A stretch of DNA of 64,000 nt from Calendula officinalis (Eukaryota > Streptophyta > Magnoliopsida > Asterales > Asteraceae), in the NCBI GenBank assembly GCA_963853835.1, contig OY970820.1, forward strand, positions 30,032,873-30,096,872. Reading direction: 5' to 3'. The position numbers and the translations under genes are program-made. Of this stretch, positions 24,099 to 36,869 are shown piece after piece (within the stretch, counting starts at the first letter, position 1; each line of letters opens with the position of its first letter). A model generated the notes under the pieces. That model saw only the letters and a list, made by a program, of their open reading frames with translations. It was not told where the DNA came from and searched no databases.

Positions 24099-26801
24099 TG
24101 TAACACCGCAAAATTTAGAAATCTTTTTTTTTTAAATGCCCGGAGGCGATTAGGTTATTCTCTAGGTCAGTTTAGTTTATCTTAGTTTAGTTTAGTTTAC
24201 AAACAAGGTCCCACAATAAACTCCAAAACATTAATATTTGAACGGTGTCACTTAACGACATGGCTCGATTTACAAAACATAACAACTGAGCTTGGTCAAT
24301 CATCCCGTCCAAAGCACCGATCACCTGAAAAGATTCAACGAGGGAGGGATTAGCACAAAGCTAAGTGAATGAATAAAATCTACAAATTCTGTAAAGCCCA
24401 ACAAGCTGGCATAGACATCTCTACGGTCTAAAAGTCACATAGCCACTACACTAATCACTTAAACACGGAAGTTATAAAACATCTCCGGTTGGGTCATCAC
24501 TTAAACACGGAAGTTATAAAAAACATCTCCGGTTCGTTCGAGAAGATCGGGGTCCTGCCGGAGCCTTAAACCATGGTCGGCCAAACCACGGTAACCGATA
24601 ACGTTTCGTATCCAACACCCGGGCAACTCCCTCCCCTTGACCATGCAACAAATACAGGTAAGGTCGGATACCCTTTAGTCGACACCTGATGCCCAGCGCA
24701 CTGACTTCTCAAACCTCGGTTACCAATCAAACCGAGTTGTTGCTACCAATAGAGCCAAGTCTCTTCACCTATGTGCACATGGTCATGTATGGTATTCCCT
24801 AACACTAGGCATACATAACGAGTAGACTAGCTACGAAAAACACCGCGAAAAACGTCACGGCAGAGTTCCCAATCGCGAACTCGAGTTCACGATCGTGAAC
24901 TAGAGTTCGCGTCGGGAACTCCGACGTGAACTACTTCGCGACCATCGACCAACTTTGCTGGAGTCACTTTGCGATCGGGAACGGGAGTTCGCGACGCGAA
25001 CTCCCCACGTCTGGTAATTTCCTGCATTTTTTCTTCAAGGTATGCAAATACCAACCAATTTAAACCAAACATAAGTTGGAGGTTAAATCCACTCACCGTT
25101 ACTTCCACTTGTCGAACTCAGAGGTCTAATGTTTCTGAGTCACGATCCCGATTCCTGTACACCAAAGGAATACCGAATTAGTATATAATTCCACCAAATT
25201 ATAAACAATGTTAAATATACATTTAACACTAACACTTGCACTAACTAGATAGCCAAACACTTAAACCATCATATGAACATGTCATGACCATTTACACTTA
25301 CATAGCAAGTCAACTAGTCATTTGCAAGTCTTACATTCAAACGGGTCAAACCGGGTTATTAAACAATAATACATCCTACACTTGTAAACATAACATCAAC
25401 TTGCAATTCACCAAATGTTACCAATAACATTGCTAATCACATAATCCTAACAAAATACTTACATTTTCACAATCCAAGTTATTTTAAGTCATTTTACCAC
25501 TAAATGGCCCAAACGGGTCAAAAGCCCGAACATGACTATAACACTTCCAATTTCCATCAATTAGCACAAATTCTCTATAACTAACAAGTCATAATCATGC
25601 AACAATTCATCAAGTTCCAAGCCACTAACAATCCATGTATTTTACTTCCAACTTACTAGTTAACCATTTTAACCAAAAAACATCCAAACACTAACTAGCA
25701 TTTCCATAATCTCACTAATCTTGACACGCTTCAAAACTAACACATCCAATCTATCATGTTAACATATCCAAGCAACAAAACCCGCAACAACACATCAATG
25801 TCATGTTTCCACCAACTAGTCATTTAACATAATAATTGGTTCATACTTTCTACATAACCTTAAACAATTGTTTTAGCTAACAATCTCACCCAAATCAAGT
25901 CATAATTAACCATCTTGACAATTAACACTTCCTACATATTAATTTAGCCCACATTAACATTAAAACCCATATTAAGTCAAGTTAGAAGCATAATCCAAAA
26001 CCACACAATTGATATATATACACACACACACACACACCCCCACGAACACACACACACACACACACATGTGTACATTTTGCTAAAAAGGTTGTACCTTATG
26101 CTAAAATACTTGTACACATACAACTATACATATCAAACTTTGTATAAACACTTAACATAACATTTAACACCATAATCACCAACAAAATCTCAAGAACACA
26201 TAAACCCTAATTTATCAACTATCATGAAATCGAAAACGAACACATATAGGTTGAAGCTTACCTCAAGGCCTTCACAAAAACGTGTTTAGATTAAAGATTG
26301 GGCAACAAAACAAGCACAAGATCTTCCTTGGAGCTCAAGAACACAATATGGGGTTATGGGGTTTTCTAGAGAGAGGTTAGAGAGAGAGAGAGAGATGGAT
26401 ATGAAAATAAGGAAGAAGAAAGAAGGGGTTTTCCCCTCTAAAGGCCGGTCAAGGGGTGGGGGGTGGGACCTACTTGACCTTTTTCCATTTTTTACAAATA
26501 CAACTCAAAAGTCCCTTTCGTAGTTAATTTATTTAAAATACCAAACGGGTTCCAATTTTAAAAACGAAAGCATTTCTGGAAACGAGATCCGACAAGGAAT
26601 CTAAAGATATAAAAATCACATTTTCATTTAAACATTTCAGAAAACGTATATTTTAATCCCCTGATTAAAATATCACAAAAGGACAAAAAAGTCAAACAAT
26701 TAATTTAACACTTAATCAATTTATTCCACATATGGTCAAATATGCATTTATCAAATATCATTATATACCTAAAACAACTAGGCCGGTTTTAAGATGTTAC
26801 A
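24099..26801 (-). repeat. 5' LTR of the non-coding element
   Basis: Pair of 18748-21451. It ends at 26801 and is followed by TCGGA. Confidence 0.93.
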
Positions 26802-26806
26802 TCGGA

Positions 26807-27955
26807 ATTCACCTTCCTCTTCATCGTCATCATTGCCGGAAAAAGAATCATCGTCATCACCAACGAAGTCTGAATCATCATACCTACCATCTGAGAACTC
26901 CGAATCCGAATCCCCAACTAAACAAGGAATCAAAAGTCTGGATTCACTTGGATCTTCAACAACTCGAATGGGATAGGTGCACCCATCCACGAGAACAATC
27001 TTCCTACAATAGATAAAATCCATGGATTTTGAGAGGATCGTAACCCTGCCAAAGGACCAGTTAGGATCTTCATCTTTACATTCATCAGCTTCAACAACTT
27101 CCCCCCATTTTGAAGCGATCAATCTGAAGGTATTCTGAGACCAAGCCGATGGAGGAACTCCATAGATAACCATAGATATTAGACGATCCTCCGGTGAATA
27201 CCCTGGTTTCCAAAAACCAAGAGAGGAGAACCAGTTTCTCCAAGTATCCACAGACCCAAGAAGAAAAGATTCCGCCGTCTGGGAGTCCCCGAATTCCAGT
27301 AGGACAGAGAGCCCACCAATGTAGCGTAACTTGATATTATAGCAACCTTCGGCAACCAGAATGTGGCCAGTATTTCGGAGAGATTCAAGATTTGGAAGCA
27401 TGCCAACCAAACATGAGCGAGTTCTCGACACCAGAAGGGGAGAGCAATCCAGAGAAATAGGTTCATCAACAGTAGATCCAACAATTTCAGCATAGGATTT
27501 CCCGATAGAGCCCACCCAATGCGAGGTTCTTGGAGGAGGCGGTGGGGGGTGGGTTTATCTGGTTAGGCGGAGGGGGGCTTCACCGGAGGGGGCACCCTCT
27601 TATACTTCGCCACATTAACATAGAGTCTTTGTCCCTTGAAGAAAATTTGCCTCATCTTCCTTACCACCTCATCCGGGCGAGAAACGTCTAAGACCCGGAC
27701 AAAACCAAAGCGTTTCTCAGCCTTGTTCCTGTTGGCGATATAGATATCAACCACCTTTCCAACACCTTTCATGCTATACCAAATATCATTTTCTGTAACT
27801 CCTATCGGGAAGTTGGAGATGTAGAAGGATAATGCCTTCTCACCAAATGGGTCAGCCACTGCCTGCTTAACCCTAGTTTCTTCCATTTTTCTGCTCACTG
27901 GAGAAGTCTTCTTCCGCCGGAGGACCTCCGTCCATTTGTCTTCCACTCGAGCCAT
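26807..27955 (-). pseudogene. LINE ORF1, N-terminal part with RRM domain
   Basis: It starts MARVEDKWTEVLRR at 27955. Residues about 40-115 form an RRM-like fold (LSFYISNFPIGVTENDIWY as the RNP2 side, KRFGFVRVLDVSR as RNP1). After PPPVKPPSA a frameshift near 27540 shifts to the frame holding GSIGKSYAEIVGSTVD, a DUF4283-like block and an acidic tract (FVGDDDDSFSGNDDDEEEGE). The LTR insertion follows. Plant L1 ORF1 proteins with an RRM bind element RNA; this copy is disabled. Confidence 0.85.
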
Positions 27956-28211
27956 GACTAAGGGGACACTTCATATACAAATTATAATTTATGGTGTAAA
28001 AATATAATAAAAAAATAATCATATTTAAAATGCATACAAAAAGTAAAAACCTCCTAAAAACTCTTCTTTTCTTTTTTTTTTTTTTTTTTTGTTGTTTTTA
28101 ACAGAATAATTATACTTTTTTTTGTTGTTGTTGTTGTTAACAGAATAATTATGTAAATTCAATTAGCAAGAAGCTAGCTAAAGTAGATTAAAATTTACAA
28201 GATGCCATATG

Positions 28212-28881
28212 TAGGGGTGTTCACTATTCGGATATAACCGGATTGTCCAATTTGACATTTTGGATCGGACTATTTGGATTGGTTATTTGGTTTTTTGGAT
28301 CGGTTTGGACTTGAACCAAATTAATAGTTTGGATTTCGGATTGGATTTGGTTTCCGTTGTGTAAACCGAATTATCCAAAAAAATCGAATAGTAATATATA
28401 GTAAATTGATTTATATTCTAACACTTGTTGGTTTCCATTGTAAGCAATTATGGTACTCCTTTTCTTTACATTTCTTTTAGTAAAATGATTTATATACTAA
28501 CACTTGTTCCATTTTATATTGTATCATTTGGCGATATACCAATCTTTTTGGAGTTTTTGGTAAAGTTGATGTCAAGATTTTTGCAGATATTATTTTAAAT
28601 GTCACAAGCTATGAATTAGACTTGTTTTTATGTACAAAGTAGTTTATCATTTTGGAATTTTACATATCGCACTTAATATTATTCATTTTATATACTTTTG
28701 TAGTATTTTGAAAATTTCAAGGAAAAACCAAACGGATAAAACCAAACCAACCAAATTGTTATTTGGTTCGGATTGGTTTGGTTTTCGAATTAATTTGGAC
28801 GATTCGGTTTGAACTTTTGAAAACCGGACTTTATTTGGTTTTATTTATTTGGTTCGGATAAAACCAAACCGTCCAAACGAA
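28212..28881. mobile_element. MITE with TAGGGGTGTTC end (copy 2, right terminus lost)
   Basis: It matches 3184-3859 along its length, beginning TAGGGGTGTTCACTATTCGG. It ends at GTCCAAACGAA without the final CACCCCTA. Non-coding and older or damaged relative to copy 1. Confidence 0.8.
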
Positions 28882-29343
28882 ATATGGACATCAACTTTAG
28901 ATCACAAGTTCGATCTGTCTAATTTAATTAATTTATTTTACCGACGTTTACCTAGAATCCAAATAAACGAAAAAAATTTGATTACATGAAAGGCGGCTTA
29001 GGCTTTTGTGTAGATGAACACGAAAGATGAATGCATGATATGATTTATAATTGTTAAATAACTTAAGAACAAAAATTGTAGATCGAAATCCTCTCATTCA
29101 GATGTAATGTTGTGATCGTGACTACATTCATTCACATCTAATTAACTTCACCTTATGTCTTATGCTTTCATTTTCTTTAATGAAAATGACTAAATATATT
29201 GCAAGCTTTTCAGATTTAATAAATAAAAATGCAAGTCCGCAAACGTGAGATAGTAATCAAATCATGGGGTCCTTTTAATAAGATAAAAAATTAGAGGGGT
29301 CTAAGTGCAATTAACAATATTTAAATTGAAAACAAAATTGATG
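28882..29343. other. Intergenic, nothing recognised
   Basis: AT-rich sequence between the MITE and the tRNA gene. No feature supported. Confidence 0.5.
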
Positions 29344-29416
29344 TGGAGATGCGGGGTACCAATCCCCGTACCTCTCGCATGCTAAGCGAGCGCTCTACCA
29401 TCTGAGCTACATCCCC
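29344..29416 (-). tRNA. tRNA-Ala (anticodon AGC)
   Basis: Seventy-three nt on the minus strand. The acceptor stem GGGGATG pairs with CATCTCC (one G-U), with discriminator A. The D arm contains the A-box-like TAGCTCAGATGG, the anticodon loop reads AGC (29383-29381), and the T arm holds GGGGATTGGTACCCC. No intron and no encoded CCA, as in nuclear plant genes. A T-rich stretch follows downstream only loosely. Confidence 0.96.
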
Positions 29417-31269
29417 AATTTGTTTAGTCTATCAGTTCGTTTGTTGTTGAATCAACTTATAATTTTAGCTTGTATTTATAATCTTTCTTGTTTTTATTTT
29501 AAAAGATGTCTTAAAATTGACCAAATATTGGATTCTTTTCATGAACTAATTTTCAGATATCATATATGTTCTGAGTGAAATTGTTAAATGGTAACAAAAT
29601 TAATATTAAAATAATGCACAAAATTGCTTTGGTAATTCTGTAACCTAAAAACATACTCCGTTGAGTATCGATTAATTGGAATAGTCTGATTTCAGATCTT
29701 TTAATTTAAAAATATGATTTTTACACCACAATTTTTACTATTTTTTTTTAAAAGAAAAGGAAAATCCTTGAACAGAGCTTCATCATTGCCGTCATGTATA
29801 ACCTCTCTTTGAAATATATATCATGTATTACGATAACTTTATAAAGTTTTAGTGAAGAAATCTACTTACATCCGAATTGATTACAAACAGGCAGATTAGT
29901 TTCTTCTGGCTTATTACAATGAAAGGATTTTCTTTGGTTTTTCACTATACACGAATGTGTCAGAAATTACAAATATAAGAAAACCAACTAACCTGAACAA
30001 AATTTCCAACATTCAATATACAAATACATAAATTTGAACTTTTAAGGAACAAGTTTGACTCTCTCTAAAAGTCAAATGTATCTCTATAGGATAGATGGAG
30101 TATTTATAACAAATATCACCTCGATAACAATGTCCGATATGAGTTTTTGCATGGATGAACAGTTGTGGTCCCCATGACATGATATTCTATTCAGCATAGA
30201 AGCTGCATTCCCATATGAAACCAGTGTCAATGGATTCCTGAAAAAGGATTATGTAAATATAACTTAAATACAGTATATTAATGAGACCATAAACTTGCTT
30301 AACTAAAGACTCGTATACTCCACTGCCATTTATAAAGTACAAATAAAACCAAATCATATAAATTAACTTGAAATATCGTTCGTCCAGATAAACTTGCTTA
30401 GCATGATCCGAGGGTCTGGAGTTAGAACACATGTTTGTGGTTATAGAAATTGATTATAGTTTTCATTTTCTGGAAATTTTAATTTAGAGCTTTATTATTA
30501 TTTATTTTTTTAACAACACCTAATCTACACCACAACAGAACTTGAACCCATGACTATTGGTCATGGGCAACACCTTAAATCATTCTCCAATACCCTTGGG
30601 TTAATTTAGAGCTTTATACTCAGATTTTTAAGTACAAATTGGACATCTGGTGAGGGATCTCAGGAGAACATCTGTCCATGAATATGATAGCAAATTAAGA
30701 AACTACAAAAAAAAAAATCCCCAATTTAGCAGATCATAAAATCACGGAAAACAGAAAATTAAAACTCATCGCAATTTAGCTACTACATGTTCAATGAATT
30801 CCAACAAATAATAGGCAGATTCCTAACTACGAGCACGTTACAGCTTATAAGCTCACAATAATATACACAACTATAAATATTTAAAACATAAATTCGATTT
30901 AAACAAAAGAAAGCAAACAGGAATCATATAAGTAAAATAAGCAGTGGATAAAACATTACATAGAGGACGTTCGAGTGGACGAACAGAAATGGACACCGTT
31001 CGGCGAGCAACGAATCGAGCTTTTCGCGCAGAAGAAGAATCAGCTGACACGGAAAGTGAGGGTTTCGGCCGAATTCGATGACGACGATGATGATATTAAT
31101 CCAAACAAAGCATTACAGGGATTAACTAAAATTGAGTTTGTAGAATTCTTTTCTGAATGCCATTGTAGAACAAAATTTAAAAACTGTTATTCGATTTCGA
31201 GTTGTCTCATAAGTTAGAGCAAATTGAGATAATTGTGTGAAGAACTGAACTACTGAAGTGTGTGAGTGT
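29417..31269. other. Intergenic with weak open segments
   Basis: No gene is supported. A plus-strand open frame at 30975-31217 (WTPFGEQRIELFAQKKNQ, then an acidic run of Asp) is preceded by an AG site and may be an exon remnant; I do not recognise it. A stretch near 30510-30600 (ACCCATGACTATTGGTCATG) looks like a dispersed repeat. Confidence 0.4.
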
Positions 31270-33951
31270 GACTGTGGCAGATGTGGTGTAGGATAAGCCA
31301 ACTGGTGCCAAGTTTCTATCTAGGTTCATGTTAGCTGAAATCTACATCGGCCTGAAATACACGAGTAAATTGAACTAATAATCTAAAAGTTCACCAAATA
31401 ACACAATTTACCATTACAAGTAAAATTAACACTATATATTGCAAATACCACGATTTAGTTACAACTCTTCAAATTTTGCAATTACCAATTTACTCTGACT
31501 CTTGCAAGACAAAGTTAACCCACAAAGTACATCTTATACAAATTTGACATAAACTATTCAATTTGCATCTTTGCCAACTTGATCAGTTACCATCATATGA
31601 CTTCCACAAAACAACTAATTCCTTAAACTTGAACTCAATCTAATTCTTGACACATTTTGATTAAACGTGTCAAAACCAATTAACTAGTCAACACATTTCA
31701 TACAAACGGGCCATAAAAACCGAATACTATTAAAACACTTCTAACCAGTTCAACTAACAATTTCTAAACATCTTATTAACATTTTGTGACTAATTTTACT
31801 TTTAAAACAAAAGTCAACTATCCGCATTTGACTAAAATCAACTTTTCACAAAAGTTTAGTTTATATTTATATTTGACCATTTAATCAAACACTAACTTTT
31901 CTTATGTTAATTGCAATCAAAATCTGTTAAAATACTTATCAATAACAATTCTTAATAACAATCAATCAACATAATCACTTTTGAACACAAGTTCTATTTA
32001 TTCTAAGATTAGGGAAAAACACATATTTTTCTTGCTCACCATTAATGGTGATATGTTGAAAACTTCCTAACTCAAAGTTATAAGAGTAAATTACTGTTTT
32101 TGTCCCTGTGGTTTGTCCGATTCTGCGTTTTTATCCCTGTACTTTTTTTTTTCTTTTTTTTTGTCCCTGAGGTATGCAAAATTTCGTTTTTTTGTCCTTC
32201 CGTCCACCTTCCGTTTCTTTTTGGCCGTTAAACCCCTCACGTGCTGAAAACGTGAGGGCATTTTGGTCTTTTTCCATTTTTTATTTTTTTTTCACTTTTT
32301 TTTCTCTCTTCTTCTTCTTAGTTTACCAGGCTAAGAACAGTCCACCATTTTAGCATATAACTATTGATTCTTCTTCATAATTCACAGTCCACACTTAATT
32401 TTAAGAAAATAAAACCAAAGAGTAACTTACGGCGGAGAAAATAAAACCAAGTGCAACAACGTTTTCCAGAGAACGATGGCGGAGATGCCGGAAAACATCG
32501 CCGGAGATGATGAGAGGAGGAAGAAAGTCGTCGATTTCTCAATCTGCAGTCCTGACAAGCCTTAATTCTTCATGAATCTCCGTAATTCAAACCCTAATCC
32601 TTCGAATTTGTCAAATCTGTAGTGCACCTGTACTTGTAATTTCAAGCCCTAACTTGATTCTGACGAGATTCACCAATTTCGTATACTCTCTTCGTGAATT
32701 CACAAACCTGCATCTGTATACTCTCAGTTCGATTATGACGAGATTCACCTATACTCTCTTCGTGAATTCTTGATTTCTCGTGGTGGTACAGATCTCGTTT
32801 TCAGCATCACCTCCTTCATCGACTGTCCACAGCGATTTTGTGTTCGATTTGTGTTCTATTTCTACAAACGATTTTGTGTTCGATTTGTGTTCAATTTCTG
32901 CAAACGATTTTGTGTTCGATTCCGGATTTCTTTAAACAACCGAACCTCTGTTCGATTTTACCTGGTTACGGTTGTTGTTGGGGATGAATGGGGAGTGAAT
33001 GGTGGAATTGAAGTCGGTTTAAGGGAAGGAGTAGCCATGGATTAAGAGTGATGCTACAACGAAGATCTGAAAATTGTTGATTATTGTGGCAAGTTGAGGT
33101 TCTGATTTAGGGTTACGACTTACGAGTGATGCTACACGAAGATCTGAAAATTGTAGTTAGATATTTGTGTGTAATCTGAAAATTGTGGTTTGATTTCAAA
33201 GGATTGTGGTTTGATTCCATCGTATTTGTGTGTAATGATTTTGATGCATATTTGATTTTGATTTTTAATAGAGATTTGTAGTTTGAAATTAGGGTTTATC
33301 AATTTGGGGTTTATGGTTTGAAGATGAAGAATAAAGAGAGAGAAAGACCAAAATACCCTCACATGCTTGGCATGTGGGGCTAGTTAACGGCAGAAATTGG
33401 ATGGAAGGACAAAAGAACAGAATTTTGCATACCCCAGGGATAAAAAAACAGAAAAAAAGTATAGGGACAAAAACGCAGAATCGGACATACCACGGGGACA
33501 AAAACAATAATTTACTCAAGTTATAACAACAATAACACATATAAAACTTACATAACCTCAAATAAACACTAATTAATCAAACAATTTTAGTTTCTAAGCA
33601 ATAATCACCAAAATCCACCAAAAACTCAAAACCCAAATTCGAGATTTCTTAAAGAACTAAAACCCTAACTTAGAAAGGAAGAAACTTATTTAATTAAAAA
33701 CTTATAAAAGTGAGTTTGGAGTGTGTATGTCGAGCAAAAGAGAAAAAAAAAAGAAAAGCTTAGTCAAAGTTCCCTGGTTCAAAGGTGAACTCGAATGAAG
33801 TATATAAAAATCCTTTTAATATTTATATATTTCAGTTTTTTACTAATTTTTAACTTCACGTTTAAAAATTTAAAAAATTCAAATAAATTTATATAAAATA
33901 ATAAATAATAAAATATTACTTACCGAAAGTAATAAATACTAGGGTGTTACA
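31270..33951 (-). mobile_element. Probable decayed LTR, hosting the MULE
   Basis: The right end AGGGTGTTACA at 33951 matches the LTR terminus style of 1-644 and 24099-26801. The left part shares their AC-rich composition and motifs such as ACGGG and AAACCCTAA. No second LTR or target duplication was found and the left limit is a guess. Confidence 0.45.
32084..33517. mobile_element. Mutator-like element (non-autonomous MULE), 9-bp TSD
   Basis: Exact 9-bp duplications AAGTTATAA flank it at 32075-32083 and 33518-33526. The ends, GAGTAAATTACTGTTTTTGT and its inverted partner, begin long inverted repeats of roughly 190 bp, up to the CGTGAGGG/CCCTCAC blocks near 32255 and 33360. The interior has no transposase. 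It contains three tandem copies of an ACGATTTTGTGTTCGATT unit (about 32830-32930) and a duplicated GAGTGATGCTAC block (33038, 33123). A gene-like stretch near 32475-32540 (ATGGCGGAGATGCCGGAAAA) may be captured host sequence. Confidence 0.9.
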
Positions 33952-34521
33952 ATATAGATTCAAGTATTCAATCATAATTACGTACTAGCTGTGTTGTTGT
34001 TAATGAACTGCAAATCTGCAATTTGATTTTTGGAGTATTCTTATTAAAAATTAAGTTAAATGTTTGTTAACCAGGTTAAATATTTATGTGTAGTTTTTGT
34101 AGAGTTGGAAATTATACTTTTGAATCAATATTTCTCATTAATTTTATCTGCATAGCTTATACAGTGTGTCTATCTTTTCATTTGACTTTCAATATGATAA
34201 GTTTAAGAGAGCATATGGATATCCAATGCTTATAGGTTAGTTGTATTAGTATCTGATGTTGCCTATAGATCAATAGCCTAGATCATATGTTAGACAAAAA
34301 TGAGAGATAATAAAAAACCGTTCAAAAAAGATTAGACAAAATGAGTAATTTATTATATGTAAATGGTACATGCAAATTGCTTATTCAATTGAATTGATCA
34401 TGGATGTATAACTGTATCTCATGCAGTTTATCATACGGCTTACTAATGCCATATTATTGACTAAGTATGCAAAAATAAATTTTGTAAATATTGACATCAT
34501 TGTCAAATGTCAAATACTAGT
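33952..34521. other. Intergenic, nothing recognised
   Basis: AT-rich sequence downstream of the glycine-rich protein gene. It probably holds that gene's 3'UTR and terminator, not individually identifiable. Confidence 0.5.
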
Positions 34522-35139
34522 TTATGGTTCATACCCACCATCACCACCACCATATCCAGATCCATACCCTTGTCCATATCCAGACCCACTACCATATCCC
34601 GAACCTTGACCATTACGCCCTCCTCCTCCACCACCGCCACCGCCACCTCCACCACCACCACCATTTTTCCCGCTACCACTTCCATACCCTGAGCCACTAC
34701 CACTCCCATATCCCGACCCATTTCCTGACCCATTCCCACTACCACCACCTCCGCCGCCGCCACTGCCGCCGCCACCACCACCACCTCCGCCCTTTCCGCC
34801 ACCTGAGCCATATCCTGAACCACTTCCCGACCCATAACCAGAACCGGATCCACTACCATTCCCTGACCCTCCACCTCCTCCTCCGCCGCCTCCACCGCCA
34901 CCGCCACCTCCTCCCTTACCTCCACCACCACTCCCATATCCAGAGCCACTACCTGATCCATAGCCCGAGCCGGTACCTTGGCCAGCCTCTCCAACCCCAC
35001 CACCACCTCCTCCTTGTCCACCACCCCCGCCACCACCTCCTCCTTTACCACCGGTCTTCTTAGAGGACCTAGCAGCAAAGGCAATGTCCACAACAAACAA
35101 CACCAAAAATGCAATAGCTATCATCTTTGAGTTTGCCAT
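34522..35139 (-). CDS. Secreted glycine-rich protein (GRP)
   Basis: A 205-residue protein starting MANSKMIAIAFLVLFVVD, chosen over an ATG 10 codons upstream because it gives a clean signal peptide. Cleavage is likely after AFA near residue 22. The mature part is almost wholly low complexity: long Gly runs alternate with repeated GSGYGSGSG units, ending GYGGGDGGYEP. Basic residues occur only near the start of the mature chain (RSSKKTGGKG). Family knowledge suggests a cell-wall or apoplastic structural GRP. A TATA box lies about 165 bp upstream and a 5'UTR intron is possible. Open frames on the other strand here are composition shadows. Confidence 0.85.
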   Translation of the reverse strand: MANSKMIAIAFLVLFVVDIAFAARSSKKTGGKGGGGGGGGGQGGGGGGVGEAGQGTGSGYGSGSGSGYGSGGGGKGGGGGGGGGGGGGGGGSGNGSGSGSGYGSGSGSGYGSGGGKGGGGGGGGGSGGGGGGGSGNGSGNGSGYGSGSGSGYGSGSGKNGGGGGGGGGGGGGGGRNGQGSGYGSGSGYGQGYGSGYGGGDGGYEP

Positions 35140-35302
35140 CTTCAACCTCAACTCGCTAGCTATAACCACAATACTTGACTTGTATATGATCTAAAATTCA
35201 AAGCAATGCAATATATAACTTAATTTTGACCTCAATGTATGCGTTTTAAAACTAATACAATACTATGAGTTGTGTGGTACTTACAATAGCAAGAGGCCTT
35301 GA

Positions 35303-35312
35303 CTATTTATAG
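35303..35312 (-). promoter_or_regulatory. TATA box of the glycine-rich protein gene
   Basis: Minus-strand CTATAAATAG, a strong plant TATA match, lies 164 bp upstream of the chosen ATG. A donor-like ATTGTAAGT then TTTTAG suggests a leader intron between them. Confidence 0.7.
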
Positions 35313-36860
35313 GCATTGCAAAACTCAAAAGTTTTCAAAGTTTGAACGACTTTAATTTTCTAGTAGCTTCCAGTTAATTGATGGTGATTGAAATTAAGTT
35401 TTGATTTGAGATAGAAAGATAGTGGTAGTGGAGGTGAGTGGGTGGTGGTGCTGTCTAGCTATCTCTCAATGTCCATGCACAATCGTCTTAAACACTTGAC
35501 TAAAGTATTCTTCCACTTTTGACTAAATTAAACAAGCATCAACATTCGTCAACATGTTCACATAACTACACATGTCAATAAATCCATCCATCTCTCACCA
35601 ATATATATAATTAATACTTGTATTCTAATTAACATTAATACACCAACTAATTTGATAAATAATTATTTAAGTTCGTGAATGGTTTGGTTGCATATTAATA
35701 TTATTGTGATTACTTAAGATCAATGGCGTAATCATGTTTAGCTAGTTTGATGCCGCCACAACCATGTGTAGGAGTTAAGGGGGTCGTGCCTTTATATTTA
35801 AAGTCATGAATACATTTTTGTTATATAGTATATAACTTGGTTGAAAAGCTAAGTATGTCAAAAAAGAGCATCAAGTTTCACGCGTGACACATCTAGGCAG
35901 CAGAAAGAAGATTAGATCCCAACAATTGATTTCGTGTAAAAATGATATTGAAGTCCACAAGTGCATATTATAGTCCACTTAATTTGTATAAAACCAACGA
36001 CAAGTCACCAACTCCAATTAGATGCCGATGGATGCATTTGTGGGGGTTGCCGGATCATTGCTTTTGCATTCTTCCCTTTCGAAATACGTTTGCCATCTTT
36101 CAATTACTAATTCAAAAATTCATTTTAATACCATGAGTTTTGCTAACTGATATATTTAATGCTATGAACTTGAGAAAATAGTTAGTTTGGTACCCTGACT
36201 TAATAATAAGGTATTGTTTTCTTACGTAATTTGCTAACATTTTTAATATATTAATTGAGATGAAAATATATTTTTCTCTAACAGAAGTATGACATGTAAG
36301 AAAACGATATCAAATTAATAAGTCATGATACAAAGGCCATGTTTGGTAAAGCTTATTTAAGGATCTTATTAGATTTAATATTAAAACTTAGTAAGCTAAT
36401 AAACTTAAAAACCCCTTATAAAAAAGATTTCACAAACATGCCCTAAATTGTACGCTCATTTTTAAAGTTCATTGTATCGTATTGCATTTTTCATAATTCA
36501 TGATAACTAATAACTTAGTAAACCTAGTTAACGTACTAAGTTCGTAAATGTTTAAATGTATATAATGCATTGAAGACTAAATAGATGGTGACCTATCAAG
36601 TTAGTTGCCTTTGAATTTGACTTCTTATTCGCATCATTAGCTTAAAAAATGTCATCAAAATGTTTTAACGATAACGATGTTATCTTAAGATAAAAGCGGT
36701 GGTTAATAATAATATGGCTTTAGAGATAACAAAGTTTGTCAACACTCAACACGTTTACTTTAAAATTAAACTAATAGTGTTAAAGTCAAACGTGTTAACT
36801 TAATTAACACATGCGAGGTGTCTTTTTTCCACCAAACCCACTACCAGCTCTATTCAATTT
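35313..36860. other. Intergenic, nothing recognised
   Basis: AT-rich upstream region of the glycine-rich protein gene. No coding or repeat feature was supported. Confidence 0.5.
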
Positions 36861-36869
36861 TTCGAATTC

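Larger units (their letters stand above)
18748..26801 (-). mobile_element. Complete non-coding LTR retrotransposon (LARD-like), 8.05 kb
   Basis: Two LTRs of about 2.70 kb (18748-21451 and 24099-26801) run TG to CA, and TCGGA duplications flank the whole at 18743-18747 and 26802-26806. The primer-binding site and polypurine tract set the orientation as minus. The 2.65-kb interior has no gag or pol, so it must be mobilised by another element. Close identity of the LTRs (roughly 15-20 differences seen by eye) suggests a recent insertion. The TGTAAC ends fit Ty3/Gypsy-type LTRs, but without coding sequence the superfamily is an inference. Confidence 0.92.
12660..27960 (-). mobile_element. LINE (L1-type non-LTR retrotransposon), broken, with two LTR insertions
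   Basis: LINE sequence occupies 27960-26807, 18747-18239 and 15337-about 12660 on the minus strand. The gaps are a complete LTR retrotransposon (18748-26801) and a solo LTR (15338-18238), each flanked by a 5-bp duplication. Removing each insertion plus one duplication leaves ORF1 in frame. ORF1 carries an RRM-like domain and ORF2 an endonuclease plus reverse transcriptase. The LINE's outer ends and own target duplication were not found, so the limits are approximate. The RT C-terminus is missing after about 12753. Confidence 0.85.

Noticed and set aside
32770..33045. 91-codon frame with repeated CVRF units in the MULE
   Set aside because: The repetition reflects a triplicated DNA unit in a non-autonomous element; not a convincing protein.
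34507..35114. Long open frames overlapping the glycine-rich protein gene on both strands (His/Thr/Ser-rich and Val/Glu-rich)
   Set aside because: They are composition shadows of GGN-rich coding sequence; only the signal-peptide frame makes biological sense.
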